A stretch of DNA of 64,000 nucleotides from JAQUBU01 sp036677685 (GCA_036677685.1 JAVBWA010000013.1:1-64000), one strand, 5' to 3'. Positions 44,394 to 53,258 are shown, numbered from the stretch's first letter. Notes: generated from the letters alone by a model not told the origin. Made by a program: numbers and translations.

Positions 44394-44552
44394 TTAATCA
44401 TCAAGAGTGTAGACCGCCAGCCAGAACTTGGCATGACCATATTCATCGCCGGCAATGCTGAGAATAAGAGTTTTAAGTTCTATGTTGTCAACCATGTTGG
44501 CCATCTGGGCATACATAGCTACCGCACCTATTTCGTCAGTAATAGGCCCCAC
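44394..44552 (-). pseudogene. 3' remnant of a ferritin-like gene cut by the mobile element
   Basis: The minus-strand frame ending at 44394 encodes GPITDEIGAVAMYAQMANM, then a segment with LSIAGDEYGHAKFWLAVY before the stop. The helix with an E-x-x-H-type iron ligand pair (DEYGH) is that of a ferritin-like/rubrerythrin-like protein. Upstream the homologous-looking frame stops at about 44550 and runs into TTTTTC-rich sequence with a stop codon. There is no start or ribosome site. The 5' half is missing, consistent with integration of the element that begins here. Confidence 0.7.
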
Positions 44553-44624
44553 TAGTGTGAAGAAAAATTAATTTATGAAAAGTGAAAAGAAATTGACCCT
44601 GAATAAGGGTGGGAAGGGGGGATA

Positions 44625-46322
44625 CTAATTATTCATGTTAACAACCTTGTTTATACTAATAAAATCTTCATTGCTCGTTTTTGATTCGGTCATAAGCTGA
44701 ACATCAATTTTATAGTTTATTTCAATTCTATCGCTGTAGACAATTACACTGTCTAAAACATCAGCCAGCATTTCGTTTTGAACATCCACCGGTTGATTTA
44801 TAAATTGGTTATACCAATCAGGCATTGTTTTTGCCAACTTTTTAACGTTATTCTTTTGGGCCAGATTAGCATCTATTTCTTTAGATAATTCCGCAATATG
44901 AATCTTAATGTCTCTGATTTTTAATTCTTGTTCTGTGATTTTTGCCGCAATATTTTCTTTTGATAATATATAAGCCCCATTTCTGGCAAAATACTCATCC
45001 ATTTCATTTAGCCATTTATTTCGTATTCCTTCCGTTTTACGGAGACTGCGTTCAGTGTTTCTTAGTTCGTTCTTTAGCCTTATTGTGTCTTGCTGAGTAT
45101 CTGCCTCGGTCTCCTGAATAAACTCGAATGCGTTAAATCTTGTAAAAAAATCTTCCAAGGCGCTATAAAAGGGAAGGTTTATCTTCTTAATTGATATCTG
45201 AACCGGGCCAGAACAGGAGCGGCCTGTGCTATGACTATTGCATCGATAACCGGACTTATCATAAACTGATATTGTTCCGTCCTTCTTCTTGTGCTCCTGA
45301 AAATTGTTAATACCTGTCATTGATCTGCCGCAATATCCGCAGCGGATAAAACCGGATAATAAATGTGCCTGTTTCCTATTTGGATTTATGTAATTACCAG
45401 AACGATGCTCATTCATTATCTTCATCAAAGCAAGCCATCTTTCCAAAGGGAGTATCTGGAGCTTTTCATCAATAATGTAATTACCCTCAGTATCTTTATG
45501 CACATAATAAGCCGGGTCGTATAAATCCTCATAGCGATGTACCCGATTGGTAATTTTATGGTCATTGCGGTAAAGGGATATGCCTGCAAGAGCAGGATTT
45601 CTTAATAGCCGCCGAACATGTGTCTTAGTCCATTCACCCCCGCTGCGGTTAAATATTCCATGGGAATTTAGGTATTTGGCAATGTATGTTGATCCATGTC
45701 CCCTCTCCACCATCTCCGCCATGAGAATTGCATTTTGTTTCTCTTGATTATTTATACCCCAAACAGCATTGGCCCTCGGACGGTTTTTCACCATTATGAT
45801 TGTCCAGTCAACTATTTCAAATCCATAACTTGGGTTTCCACCGGTTTTGCCTCCTGATTTGGCCTTAGCTATTTTACCGGCTCTGCTTTGGGTCGATATA
45901 TTTAAACTTTCACCTTCAGCCTGCCAACCATCAATATATGTTGTTAGCTTTTCATCATGCGTCAACGGCGTAAGCCTTTTGTTCCGATCAATTTCCCATA
46001 CAATTACACCGTATTTAGCCAACTCATTAATTAATAACGGATATTCTTCCGACCGACGCGACAACCTGCTGTTTTTAAATATTAACAGAATAGTATAAAG
46101 CCCTTTTTTCGCATCTGCTATAACGTCCATTATGGTAGATCTATCAAAAGCGGATTTACGATATGCTGAAACACCCGGTTCAAAATACTCTTTGACTAAA
46201 TTGTGATTGTGCGTGGAACAGTATTCATATGCTGCATTCTGTTGCGCAGGAATCGGCATCTCATCATCATCTTTAACTTGCTGGGGCTTAGAAACCCTGT
46301 ATAGTGCAGCTAAGTCACTCAT
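44625..46322 (-). CDS. Large serine recombinase (integrase)
   Basis: Site-specific recombinase, 565 residues. The resolvase catalytic domain (about 1-150) starts SDLAALYRVSKPQQ with the nucleophile serine in RVS. It has the conserved FKNSRLSRRSEEYPLLI arginine region. A recombinase domain follows (GGNPSYGFEI, then TKTHVRRLLRNPALAG). A zinc ribbon (CGYCGRSM, then CNSHSTGRSCSG) and a long coiled coil end the protein, as in large serine integrases. I start at the ATG at 46322 with AAAGGA eight bases upstream; it overlaps the preceding small gene by eight bases. It should integrate and excise this element. Confidence 0.93.
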   Translation of the reverse strand: MSDLAALYRVSKPQQVKDDDEMPIPAQQNAAYEYCSTHNHNLVKEYFEPGVSAYRKSAFDRSTIMDVIADAKKGLYTILLIFKNSRLSRRSEEYPLLINELAKYGVIVWEIDRNKRLTPLTHDEKLTTYIDGWQAEGESLNISTQSRAGKIAKAKSGGKTGGNPSYGFEIVDWTIIMVKNRPRANAVWGINNQEKQNAILMAEMVERGHGSTYIAKYLNSHGIFNRSGGEWTKTHVRRLLRNPALAGISLYRNDHKITNRVHRYEDLYDPAYYVHKDTEGNYIIDEKLQILPLERWLALMKIMNEHRSGNYINPNRKQAHLLSGFIRCGYCGRSMTGINNFQEHKKKDGTISVYDKSGYRCNSHSTGRSCSGPVQISIKKINLPFYSALEDFFTRFNAFEFIQETEADTQQDTIRLKNELRNTERSLRKTEGIRNKWLNEMDEYFARNGAYILSKENIAAKITEQELKIRDIKIHIAELSKEIDANLAQKNNVKKLAKTMPDWYNQFINQPVDVQNEMLADVLDSVIVYSDRIEINYKIDVQLMTESKTSNEDFISINKVVNMNN

Positions 46323-46500
46323 GCTGTCCATCCTTTACTAAAGTTTTAGAGAGTTTCGTAAAGAACCGTGTCAGGTTATCTTTACTGTCCTTATGCCGCC
46401 CAACTGGATAAACTGATAGTACGCGCATACCGCCAAAATTCTTTTCATATACAATGGCGTTTTTATTTACTGATTCCTCAATATTAATATTCTCCGCCAT
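46315..46500 (-). CDS. Small protein encoded upstream of the recombinase
   Basis: A 61-residue protein with no domain I recognise. It has an excellent ribosome site (AAGGAGG) and its stop overlaps the recombinase start, so the two are coupled. By position it could be an excision or expression cofactor of the recombinase. Confidence 0.75.
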   Translation of the reverse strand: MAENINIEESVNKNAIVYEKNFGGMRVLSVYPVGRHKDSKDNLTRFFTKLSKTLVKDGQHE

Positions 46501-46586
46501 ATCCTTACCTCCTTTTTATCGTCACAAAACCTGTTTAAGAATTGATACAAAGCTATGTTTGTCTGTTATTCTGGTTTTTTGTTCCA

Positions 46587-46615
46587 ATAAAAAATGCCGG
46601 GACACTCCCGGCATT
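46587..46615 (-). terminator. Terminator of the 46.6-48.4 kb gene group
   Basis: On the minus strand AATGCCGGG and CCCGGCATT flank a five-base loop and are followed by TTTTTT. It separates the recombinase unit from the genes to its right. Confidence 0.88.
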
Positions 46616-46643
46616 GGTAATTATAAGCAGCTATTAAGTAATT

Positions 46644-47087
46644 TCAGTTAACCTTATAAAGGCATTCTCTCAATGTCTTTGTGCGAAGATCCTCCAATCT
46701 TGCTATAAGATTGCCGGTCCTAATTGAAGAATTAACAACAGTAACCGGCATTTCAACTCCTTTCGGATATCTGGCTATGCCATTTATATAGTCCCCGCCT
46801 TCTTGAATTAGCCTGGCGATGAACCAAGCCAAGGCTTCCTGATCCAATGGATTAAAACCTTCATTAGCTCCAGGATCATTTGGGCTCAATATCCAAAATT
46901 CTGTCTTATTCAAACGAAGCGGTATTGAATAGCCGGCTGCCCGAAGAATTTTGCATCCACGATTTACTTCGCCACTTGAAAGCCCGGTTCCAACTACAAT
47001 AGCGCTAAATGGCGATGGTCCGGTTTTTTCAATAAATGAAAGCACCTTATTGGCTTTTTGTGAAACAATTATTCCCTGTCCATTCAT
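46644..47087 (-). CDS. Winged-helix-like element protein
   Basis: A 147-residue protein whose N-terminal 60 residues (KVLSFIEKTGPSPFSAIV, then SSGEVNRGCKILRAAGYS) read like a winged-helix DNA-binding module. The rest is unrecognised. It starts immediately after the S1-like gene stop. Possibly a regulator or accessory transfer protein. Confidence 0.55.
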   Translation of the reverse strand: MNGQGIIVSQKANKVLSFIEKTGPSPFSAIVVGTGLSSGEVNRGCKILRAAGYSIPLRLNKTEFWILSPNDPGANEGFNPLDQEALAWFIARLIQEGGDYINGIARYPKGVEMPVTVVNSSIRTGNLIARLEDLRTKTLRECLYKVN

Positions 47088-47891
47088 TCAGCTCCCACCT
47101 CTTATCCGGAGTCGCAGCCTTCGATTTTCGCCATTGAAAGAAGCTACTATACATTTAACTTTTTGGCGCGGCCTAAGTGCCCCCCTTGCAGGATATTCAG
47201 CTATCCCTACAATTCCAGGGTTTAAATCGGGTTCGATAAAAACTTTGGTTCCACTTATCCGCCAAACTGTGCCCCCTATGAGTTGGCCGCTATTAAAATT
47301 AGCAGTTTCCCAGGGACTATTCCGTGTAGCCCGGATAGAGAGTTCTGCCTGCCCATCGTTATCAATTGATATGACTTTTGCTGATACGTTTTGCCCAATT
47401 CTATATTGTTCGCTTAAAGAACGAGTATAAGCCACACGGGCCTCCCTGAACGGGATATCCACCATTACGCCGCCGCCAACATCGACCATTAAATACGGTC
47501 TACCATCTGGATTTGGCCGAATGGCTCTCACTGTGCAGGTTACCAGCTGGTCTTTTTCAAGATTCAGTTTTTCTTTTAGGGAATCTACAGCATCCTTTCG
47601 CGAACAAGCAACAATACCGTTCTCGCGGTCAATCCCTTTTACCTTGATATTGATTATTTGTTGAAGAAATCTTGGCATCAGAACCTCATCTAAGCCAGTC
47701 TCCGAAGCCGGAACCAATCCAGTAGCCGTACCCTCAATATCCGGAAACGATATTATCCAGGTAGGAATTCCGCCCGGATAATCAATTGCCTGAATTTCAG
47801 CCCTTACAATACTGTTTAATCCCATCGCCCGATAAAGCACTTCAAATATGTCAGCCGTTTGTCGAAAACCCTCAGGTAATAGTGAAGTCAT
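47088..47891 (-). CDS. Protein with S1-like RNA-binding repeats
   Basis: A 267-residue protein with two or three OB-fold segments resembling S1 domains: IINIKVKGIDRENGIVACSRKDA, and the stretch YRIGQNVSAKVISID with GQAELSIRATRNSPW, then GGTVWRISGTKVFIEP. The start is an ATG at 47891 with AAGGAG nine bases upstream; the frame to 47969 overlaps the next gene. It may bind RNA or DNA. It is encoded between the winged-helix-like and membrane-hydrolase-like genes in an apparent operon. Confidence 0.65.
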   Translation of the reverse strand: MTSLLPEGFRQTADIFEVLYRAMGLNSIVRAEIQAIDYPGGIPTWIISFPDIEGTATGLVPASETGLDEVLMPRFLQQIINIKVKGIDRENGIVACSRKDAVDSLKEKLNLEKDQLVTCTVRAIRPNPDGRPYLMVDVGGGVMVDIPFREARVAYTRSLSEQYRIGQNVSAKVISIDNDGQAELSIRATRNSPWETANFNSGQLIGGTVWRISGTKVFIEPDLNPGIVGIAEYPARGALRPRQKVKCIVASFNGENRRLRLRIRGGS

Positions 47892-47952
47892 ATAGTCACA
47901 CTCCTTGTTTAATAAGTAAACTGTTATTTTGAGTTCTTTCTGCCCTCCTTTA

Positions 47953-48447
47953 CTAAATACCGGTGGCATTTAACACCGATACCAATAGAATTACAGCCAA
48001 AGGTATTTCTACCAAAGGATCTCCCGTCTGCAATGGCCCACGAATGCGAATTGAGATTGGCCAAAAGGGAGCAATCCCTGAATTAGTAAGTGCATCTAAA
48101 ACAAGATGAGATAGAGAGCCGGCAAAGACATAAAGACCCGCCAGGTAAATGTTTATACTTACATTTAAACCTGCACTAACACATAACCATAGCAAGAAAA
48201 CCGGTAGAAAAGCGGTTGCTATGGCAAACCACAGAGTATGGGTAATTGTTCGGTGGGGGAAAACAATGGATATTGGGATAGATAGAAAAGGTAGGAGCCT
48301 TCCTAATATGCTCCCGGGATGATCGATATCTGCCAATAGTCCTCCTACGCCTCCCAGCAAACCTCCCAACAATGGGTGCCCGTTTAAGGCGGCCCCTGAG
48401 GCTGCACCTGCAGCCATTCCTGCAATAAAATGCGTTCTTCCAAGCAA
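47953..48447 (-). CDS. Membrane-bound metal-dependent hydrolase-like protein (DUF457/YdjM)
   Basis: A 164-residue membrane protein with about four helices. It carries the DUF457/YdjM pattern: THFIAGMAAG at the start, GGLLADIDHPGS and PHRTITHTLWF, with histidines and aspartates suited to metal binding. I start it at a TTG at 48447 with AGGAGG seven bases upstream; the open frame to 48477 begins inside a terminator hairpin. Function unknown. Confidence 0.75.
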   Translation of the reverse strand: MLGRTHFIAGMAAGAASGAALNGHPLLGGLLGGVGGLLADIDHPGSILGRLLPFLSIPISIVFPHRTITHTLWFAIATAFLPVFLLWLCVSAGLNVSINIYLAGLYVFAGSLSHLVLDALTNSGIAPFWPISIRIRGPLQTGDPLVEIPLAVILLVSVLNATGI

Positions 48448-48467
48448 AAAACCACCTCCTAACAATA

Positions 48468-48499
48468 AAAGAACCACCCTTTAGCTCGTAAAGGGTGGT
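48468..48499 (-). terminator. Terminator after the coupling-protein gene
   Basis: On the minus strand ACCACCCTTT and AAAGGGTGGT flank a seven-base loop, followed by TCTTTTATT. It sits just before the DUF457-like gene's ribosome site. Confidence 0.75.
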
Positions 48500-48562
48500 C
48501 GGCTGATATCCTTCATTTTTTATCTATTTTAAAATCAGAATATAATTAAGAATAATCAAGGT

Positions 48563-50662
48563 TTATAAATATTCATTCGCAGCCCGGGAACGATCATCAT
48601 CGCTTAAATTAAACAATTCGCCTAAATCGGCAATTGAAGGTGATTCGGCATTCAACTTATCGGCAGGTCTTTTTACGGTCTTAATTGATTTGGTATTACG
48701 TGACCTTTCAGGCTCTGGATTATTTTCAGTGTTACACTGAGGATATGGCGGTCTTTGTATTGTCAGCGAACGTGGTTCTTCCATAAATTCAGCCGGCGTA
48801 CAAGTGCCAGCTTCACGGATCTCCGGATATTGCGGTAAATCCGTCCAGGCGATCTTCTCTAAATAAAGCGGCCTTTTGCCGCGTAGCAGGGCAACGCAAT
48901 CTTTTTCAGGTAGCTGCAGCAATTCATAGGGCTTCAGAACGTCGACATCCTTTGATCCTTCGCGCTTCTTGGGCAAGCGCATGGCCGTAATTGGATTAGA
49001 TACGTCACGGGACACGGAAACATGTTTAACCTGGGCGCCGCCGGCCATCCTGGAAAAAAATTGAGCCGATGTCATATCATCCACTGCCAGGCAGAGCTTA
49101 ATTGGGCAATTGCCGGCTATCGCTTCCCAAATCTTCGAATACAGCGTCTTCAACTGCCCGATGTTCTGTACGGTCATTTGCGCCATAATACCTTTGGACC
49201 TGCCAAGCGCTGTCACATCGTCAAGGCCAGGTATTCTACCGATATTCCCCAACTCATCAAGAATAAAGCGGACGCCCACTGGAAGTCGTCCATTGGGACT
49301 TGATGCAGCCAATTCATTCAATCTTTTAAACATGAAACCATAGAATGGAACAAGTAATGATTTTAGTTCAACGTTTTCCGTAGGCAGGATAAGGAATATT
49401 GCAGTTTTCTGTTTTCCCACGATATCCAGTGAAAAGTCGGACTTTGAAGTCAATGCCGCCAACTGTCCTTTGGTAATATCCCTAATCTTATTTCTTACGC
49501 CCTCTATGTAGTTGGTGTATTTCCCCTGAACCCCCTTCCACGTCTCATAAGCTTCATCTGGGAATCCGGTAGAAGACCGCTGCCTGAAAGCCGCATCAAA
49601 GCAAAAATCCAGGTATTCCTGAGGCCAAGAAAGAATAGACAGTGCTGCGGTCGGGTGATTCAGACCTTGCGGCATAGCGTATTTAACATAAGCAAAAGAA
49701 GCCGTAAGCACGTTCTTTTCGCCCCCGCTAAAAAATGCATGGTCATCACCGGCGGCCGAGATCAACCAATCCGCAAGGTCCATAATCTCATCAAATGAAC
49801 GGCACTCCTCGACCATATTCCACCACAAGGAATACTGGGGATCGACTACATTAAATGGAATTACATTGTAACCACGTTTCTGGAGCCATCTGGCCATGTC
49901 ATAAAAAAGCTCCCCCTTAGGGTCTGCGACCACAATTGAATCCCTATCACAAACAGCTGCAATAATCAACATCCGGATAAGAGTAAATGATTTACCTACC
50001 CCGGTAGCTCCTACAGCTATCAAGTGGCCAGCCATCTTTATTAAGCCCTTTAACGGATTTACGCGAACTATCTGCCCCCCCAGCCTTCCAATTGGTACTC
50101 CACCAGCTCCGTCCTTTGGAGGCCCAAAATCACATTTATCTTGTAAATGAGTTAGATCGGCCCATCCGCCTTGTGTAACTTGCTCGCCGCGTACTACTCC
50201 GGGGCCGTGCCATCCATTACGTTTCGGTATAAAGTGAGCAAAAAATAAACCGATTATAGCCCCTCCTATAGCACCTCCGCGGCCAACTCTATTAGCCGGG
50301 TTGGTCAAAGGTCTAAACGGAGAATCATACCAAGATTGCCAGACTATTATTTGAGGCTTTGGTTTTCCCATCACTTCAGCTCCAAAACTTTGAAACCAGA
50401 ATAACCCACTCGCCAGAGTCCATCCCAAAATAAGAGAACATATAAGTGGCAAGGGAGCTAAAAAGAGGCTTTTAATTCCGGCCTTATTAGAAGAGAGATT
50501 AGCCGCCATAAAGCAAAGAGCGCCTATTAATAGCATAGTTAAAGACTTACTAGCCAAGTAAATCATTAGTATTGAAATACCCAACCAAAGGCCATATTTC
50601 TTGCGATTTTCATCAGATAGCTTACTGATATTACCAGTAAATTTACCAAAAAGCCTATTCAT
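48563..50662 (-). CDS. TraG/VirD4-type coupling protein
   Basis: Conjugation ATPase that links the DNA-relaxase complex to a type IV secretion channel. 699 residues. Two or three N-terminal helices lie within residues 25-145. Walker A is GATGVGKS (218-225), and Walker B is RFILDELGNIGRIPGLD. A TraM/TraG-binding-type C-terminal half includes SKGIMAQMTVQNIGQLKTLY. The C-terminal 80 residues are polar and variable. It shows the element is or was transferable. No VirB-type channel genes lie in the window. Confidence 0.9.
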   Translation of the reverse strand: MNRLFGKFTGNISKLSDENRKKYGLWLGISILMIYLASKSLTMLLIGALCFMAANLSSNKAGIKSLFLAPLPLICSLILGWTLASGLFWFQSFGAEVMGKPKPQIIVWQSWYDSPFRPLTNPANRVGRGGAIGGAIIGLFFAHFIPKRNGWHGPGVVRGEQVTQGGWADLTHLQDKCDFGPPKDGAGGVPIGRLGGQIVRVNPLKGLIKMAGHLIAVGATGVGKSFTLIRMLIIAAVCDRDSIVVADPKGELFYDMARWLQKRGYNVIPFNVVDPQYSLWWNMVEECRSFDEIMDLADWLISAAGDDHAFFSGGEKNVLTASFAYVKYAMPQGLNHPTAALSILSWPQEYLDFCFDAAFRQRSSTGFPDEAYETWKGVQGKYTNYIEGVRNKIRDITKGQLAALTSKSDFSLDIVGKQKTAIFLILPTENVELKSLLVPFYGFMFKRLNELAASSPNGRLPVGVRFILDELGNIGRIPGLDDVTALGRSKGIMAQMTVQNIGQLKTLYSKIWEAIAGNCPIKLCLAVDDMTSAQFFSRMAGGAQVKHVSVSRDVSNPITAMRLPKKREGSKDVDVLKPYELLQLPEKDCVALLRGKRPLYLEKIAWTDLPQYPEIREAGTCTPAEFMEEPRSLTIQRPPYPQCNTENNPEPERSRNTKSIKTVKRPADKLNAESPSIADLGELFNLSDDDRSRAANEYL

Positions 50663-50866
50663 TTAACCTTAATGCCCTCCTTCGGTTCTTAACCCTACTT
50701 ATAATCACGATTTTATTTTGAGCCACTATAAAAATGTGATCATAATTAAAAATGGTATCTAATCTGACTTCCTTTATAATTCCATTCAGGATAGGTTATT
50801 GAGGTATACCAAGGATATAGTGTCGGGATATTAGTGGTTATGTAGGATTTGGGGTTGAAATAATAA

Positions 50867-50895
50867 TTGACAAATTATAACCAAACGTTATAATT
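50867..50895 (+). promoter_or_regulatory. Promoter with overlapping perfect operator dyad
   Basis: TTGACA and TATAAT are both exact with a 16-base spacer. The spacer and -10 are filled by the perfect inverted repeat AATTATAAC-N5-GTTATAATT (50873-50895). A repressor bound there would block RNA polymerase. It drives the 67-residue zinc-ribbon gene 30 bases downstream. Confidence 0.85.
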
Positions 50896-50924
50896 AAGCA
50901 AAATATTTAAAAAGGAGGGTTTCG

Positions 50925-51128
50925 ATGGCAATTGGATTAACTTGCCCAAAATGCGGGAAATCAAAGCGTTATGATAAAAGTGAGATTAATATGAGCGGTA
51001 GTATTTTTACAATGAACTATGCGGTTCCATGTGCTTTTTGTGGGGAAATAATTAGGGGGAGCCATACTATTGGCGGTCATGAGGATACCATCAAAGAGGG
51101 ACAGGCCAAGGTTATTTCAATAGACTAA
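50925..51128 (+). CDS. Small zinc-ribbon protein
   Basis: A 67-residue protein with CPKCGKSKRY near the N-terminus and CAFCGEIIRG later, a zinc ribbon with a 25- to 30-residue insert. The ribosome site is AAGGAGG. It is divergent from the coupling-protein gene and driven by the operator-overlapped promoter, and it might be its own repressor. A terminator follows at once. Confidence 0.75.
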   Translation: MAIGLTCPKCGKSKRYDKSEINMSGSIFTMNYAVPCAFCGEIIRGSHTIGGHEDTIKEGQAKVISID

Positions 51129-51138
51129 TAAGTAAGCG

Positions 51139-51172
51139 AAGAGCAGGGTTATTTCCTTGCTCTTTCTCTTTT
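51139..51172 (+). terminator. Terminator after the small zinc-ribbon gene
   Basis: AAGAGCAGG pairs with the later CCTTGCTCTT (one bulge), followed by TCTCTTTT. Confidence 0.7.
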
Positions 51173-51282
51173 GCCTTGCCAAATAAGTCCGCAGGTTAAG
51201 TATAAAGTTTGACCGGTACTATGGGATTCACCTCTATTTTATTTTCTGCCGGGAATTATGGCAAAGCTTATTCTATGACCTA

Positions 51283-51316
51283 GTGTTGCATCGCAGCCCT
51301 GAACTGTTCATTTGAT
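51283..51316 (+). repeat. GCCCTGAACTG motif, copy A (degenerate)
   Basis: The stretch GTTGCATCGCAGCCCTGAACTG shares GCCCTGAACTG with copy B at 52449 and roughly with copy C at 53133. The strong hairpin of those copies is not clear here. It lies 51 bases before the DUF2971 gene. Confidence 0.45.
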
Positions 51317-51366
51317 TTTTTTACTCATATTTTGTGTTATTATTTTTAAAAAGAAAGGGTGAAAGT

Positions 51367-52326
51367 ATGGATGAAAGCACAGAAGATAACCAGCTTGATA
51401 GTTTAAAAGAGCAACATAAACTATTTGTCCAAAGTAACTATTCTTTTCCACAAGATAACTTACCAGCTTCTGTTTTTCATTACACCTCCATAAACGCATT
51501 AAGAAGTATATTAGAGAATAAAAGTTTTTGGATATCTAATGCTGAATTTCTAAATGATAGCCAGGAAATAAATTATACTAAAAAGTTAATTAATAGCCTT
51601 GCAGATAAGTTTGTTGATCCTTGGTTCTTTAAGGACACTGTTGATAGTATAGTAAACGAAATGGTACCAGATAAGATACACAATTTATTCTTATTATCCT
51701 TAACCAAAAATAGAGATTCACTCGCCTTATGGTCTAGTTATTCCAACTTTGATGGTTATAATATCGAATTTTCATTAACTGAAATACTTAAATATTTTAA
51801 CAACTACGTTATAACTTTAACTGATAAAACTATTGTTAATCCTGACGATAAACTAATAATGACTTACGGAAATGTAATATATTCAGAAGAAAAGCAGAAG
51901 CAGTTTATTATGAATATCCTTAATATGGTCAATCAATATTACTTTGTTGACCCTAAAAACTCGTATTTCTCAGAATACCAGGACTACTTATACAATCAAT
52001 TCTTCGAATCCATTGCTGCAAGTTTAGCTCGTGCATCCATATTTTTTAAACCAGTTATATTTGAACAAGAAGAGGAATTTCGAATAGCCTTCATTATAAA
52101 AAGTAGTGATTTTCGAAAAAATGTTACTAAATACAGAACTTCTAACGGCTCATTCATACCATACATAGAAATATCAAATCCAAATTGTACCCTGCCGTTA
52201 AAGTCAGTAAGAATTGGTCCTAAAAACTACTGTGATATTGCTAAACAAGGAGTCGAGTTGTTTTTAGAGTCATTAAACTATAAAGATGTCAGTGTTATTC
52301 CCTCTGGTTTAACATTAAGATACTAG
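51367..52326 (+). CDS. DUF2971 protein
   Basis: A 319-residue cytoplasmic protein with the DUF2971 opening VFHYTSINALRSILENKSFW and ISNAEFLNDSQE, then DSLALWSSYSN. I start at the ATG at 51367 with AAAGGG seven bases upstream. It is much richer in A+T than chromosomal neighbours. DUF2971 genes are often carried on mobile elements and near defence genes; the activity is unknown. It has its own terminator. Confidence 0.8.
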   Translation: MDESTEDNQLDSLKEQHKLFVQSNYSFPQDNLPASVFHYTSINALRSILENKSFWISNAEFLNDSQEINYTKKLINSLADKFVDPWFFKDTVDSIVNEMVPDKIHNLFLLSLTKNRDSLALWSSYSNFDGYNIEFSLTEILKYFNNYVITLTDKTIVNPDDKLIMTYGNVIYSEEKQKQFIMNILNMVNQYYFVDPKNSYFSEYQDYLYNQFFESIAASLARASIFFKPVIFEQEEEFRIAFIIKSSDFRKNVTKYRTSNGSFIPYIEISNPNCTLPLKSVRIGPKNYCDIAKQGVELFLESLNYKDVSVIPSGLTLRY

Positions 52327-52345
52327 TCGTCAACTTGTTCACTGG

Positions 52346-52380
52346 GACTGGTCCTTATATTGGACCAGTCTCTCCTTTTT
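52346..52380 (+). terminator. Terminator after the DUF2971 gene
   Basis: GACTGGTCC and GGACCAGTC flank a seven-base loop and are followed by TCTCCTTTTT. Confidence 0.88.
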
Positions 52381-52415
52381 ATTTGCCCATTCTTTATTGC
52401 ATAACATTAACATGG

Positions 52416-52468
52416 AGTACAGCATAGGTTTACTACCTATGCTGCACTGTTGCCCTGAACTGCGCAGT
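52416..52468 (+). repeat. Hairpin plus GCCCTGAACTG motif, copy B
   Basis: AGTACAGCATAGGT pairs with ACCTATGCTGCACT (one mismatch) over a five-base loop. GTTGCCCTGAACTG and the palindrome ACTGCGCAGT follow. The same arrangement recurs at 53103. Confidence 0.6.
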
Positions 52469-52517
52469 AAAAATAGTCATGGTATAATTCATTTAACAAT
52501 AATTGGAGGAATAGAAT

Positions 52518-53063
52518 ATGAATAATATTTTATTGACATCTGGTATAACTGCCGGTTTAACAACAATTTTTATTAAAGCACTTGATAAATACTTTGATTA
52601 TCGCAAGAATATAAATTTTATGCGAGAATCGAAAAAACTTGAATTGCTTGGAAATTTAATGGGTACAGCAGAACTTTTAACTTACTATCATTCCCAACAT
52701 GAAGGTGCACACCTTGCATGCAACTACTATCAGTACTACTGGAATTTAGAGAATGAATTAAAAAGTTTTTATGAAAATCAAATGTTATACCAACAGTCTA
52801 GAATGGATAACCTTATTATTGAATTTGCAAAAGCTAAAAAAGAATACATTGATTGTCTTTTCCAAATACATAAGGTATTTTCACTCGATGGGGAATCAAA
52901 AGACATATTTAATAATTTAATTAAGCTCAAATTACCAGTGATAGAAAACAAAGATGATTTTAGAGATACTCCAGAACAATTATTAAAAATAATTAGTAAA
53001 AAAACCGAACAATCCATTTTAGAACCATCTAAAAGATTATTTGAACTATTATCTGAATCCTAG
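52518..53063 (+). CDS. Membrane-anchored protein of unknown function
   Basis: A 181-residue protein. An N-terminal hydrophobic segment (ILLTSGITAGLTTIFIKAL) anchors a helical cytoplasmic part. I recognise no domain. It has a good ribosome site (GGAGGA) and is AT-rich like the genes on either side. It lies between two copies of the hairpin motif. By position it might be a defence or toxin-type cargo gene; that is a guess. Confidence 0.65.
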   Translation: MNNILLTSGITAGLTTIFIKALDKYFDYRKNINFMRESKKLELLGNLMGTAELLTYYHSQHEGAHLACNYYQYYWNLENELKSFYENQMLYQQSRMDNLIIEFAKAKKEYIDCLFQIHKVFSLDGESKDIFNNLIKLKLPVIENKDDFRDTPEQLLKIISKKTEQSILEPSKRLFELLSES

Positions 53064-53102
53064 TCTTTTTGATATAACTATACTTCGCTTCTTAAACATG
53101 AG

Positions 53103-53155
53103 GTGCAATACAGGAAATTGCCTATATTGCACTGTTGCCCTGTAATACGCAATAC
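53103..53155 (+). repeat. Hairpin plus GTTGCCCTG motif, copy C
   Basis: GTGCAATACAGG pairs with CCTATATTGCAC (one mismatch) over a six-base loop and is followed by TGTTGCCCTG. It matches copy B over CCTAT, GCACTGTTGCCCTG and ACGCA-like segments. Confidence 0.6.
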
Positions 53156-53258
53156 CATTTATAGACACATTCAAACCTGTTTTGTATTTTTTATATATAA
53201 GCTCTGTTATCAGATTTAACAAAAGTCAAGAACCCAGAAGCAAATGGAGGTTCAACAA

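Noticed and set aside
51283..53155. Integron attC sites
   Set aside because: The hairpins lack the GTTRRRY/RYYYAAC core and no tyrosine integrase is encoded in the window.
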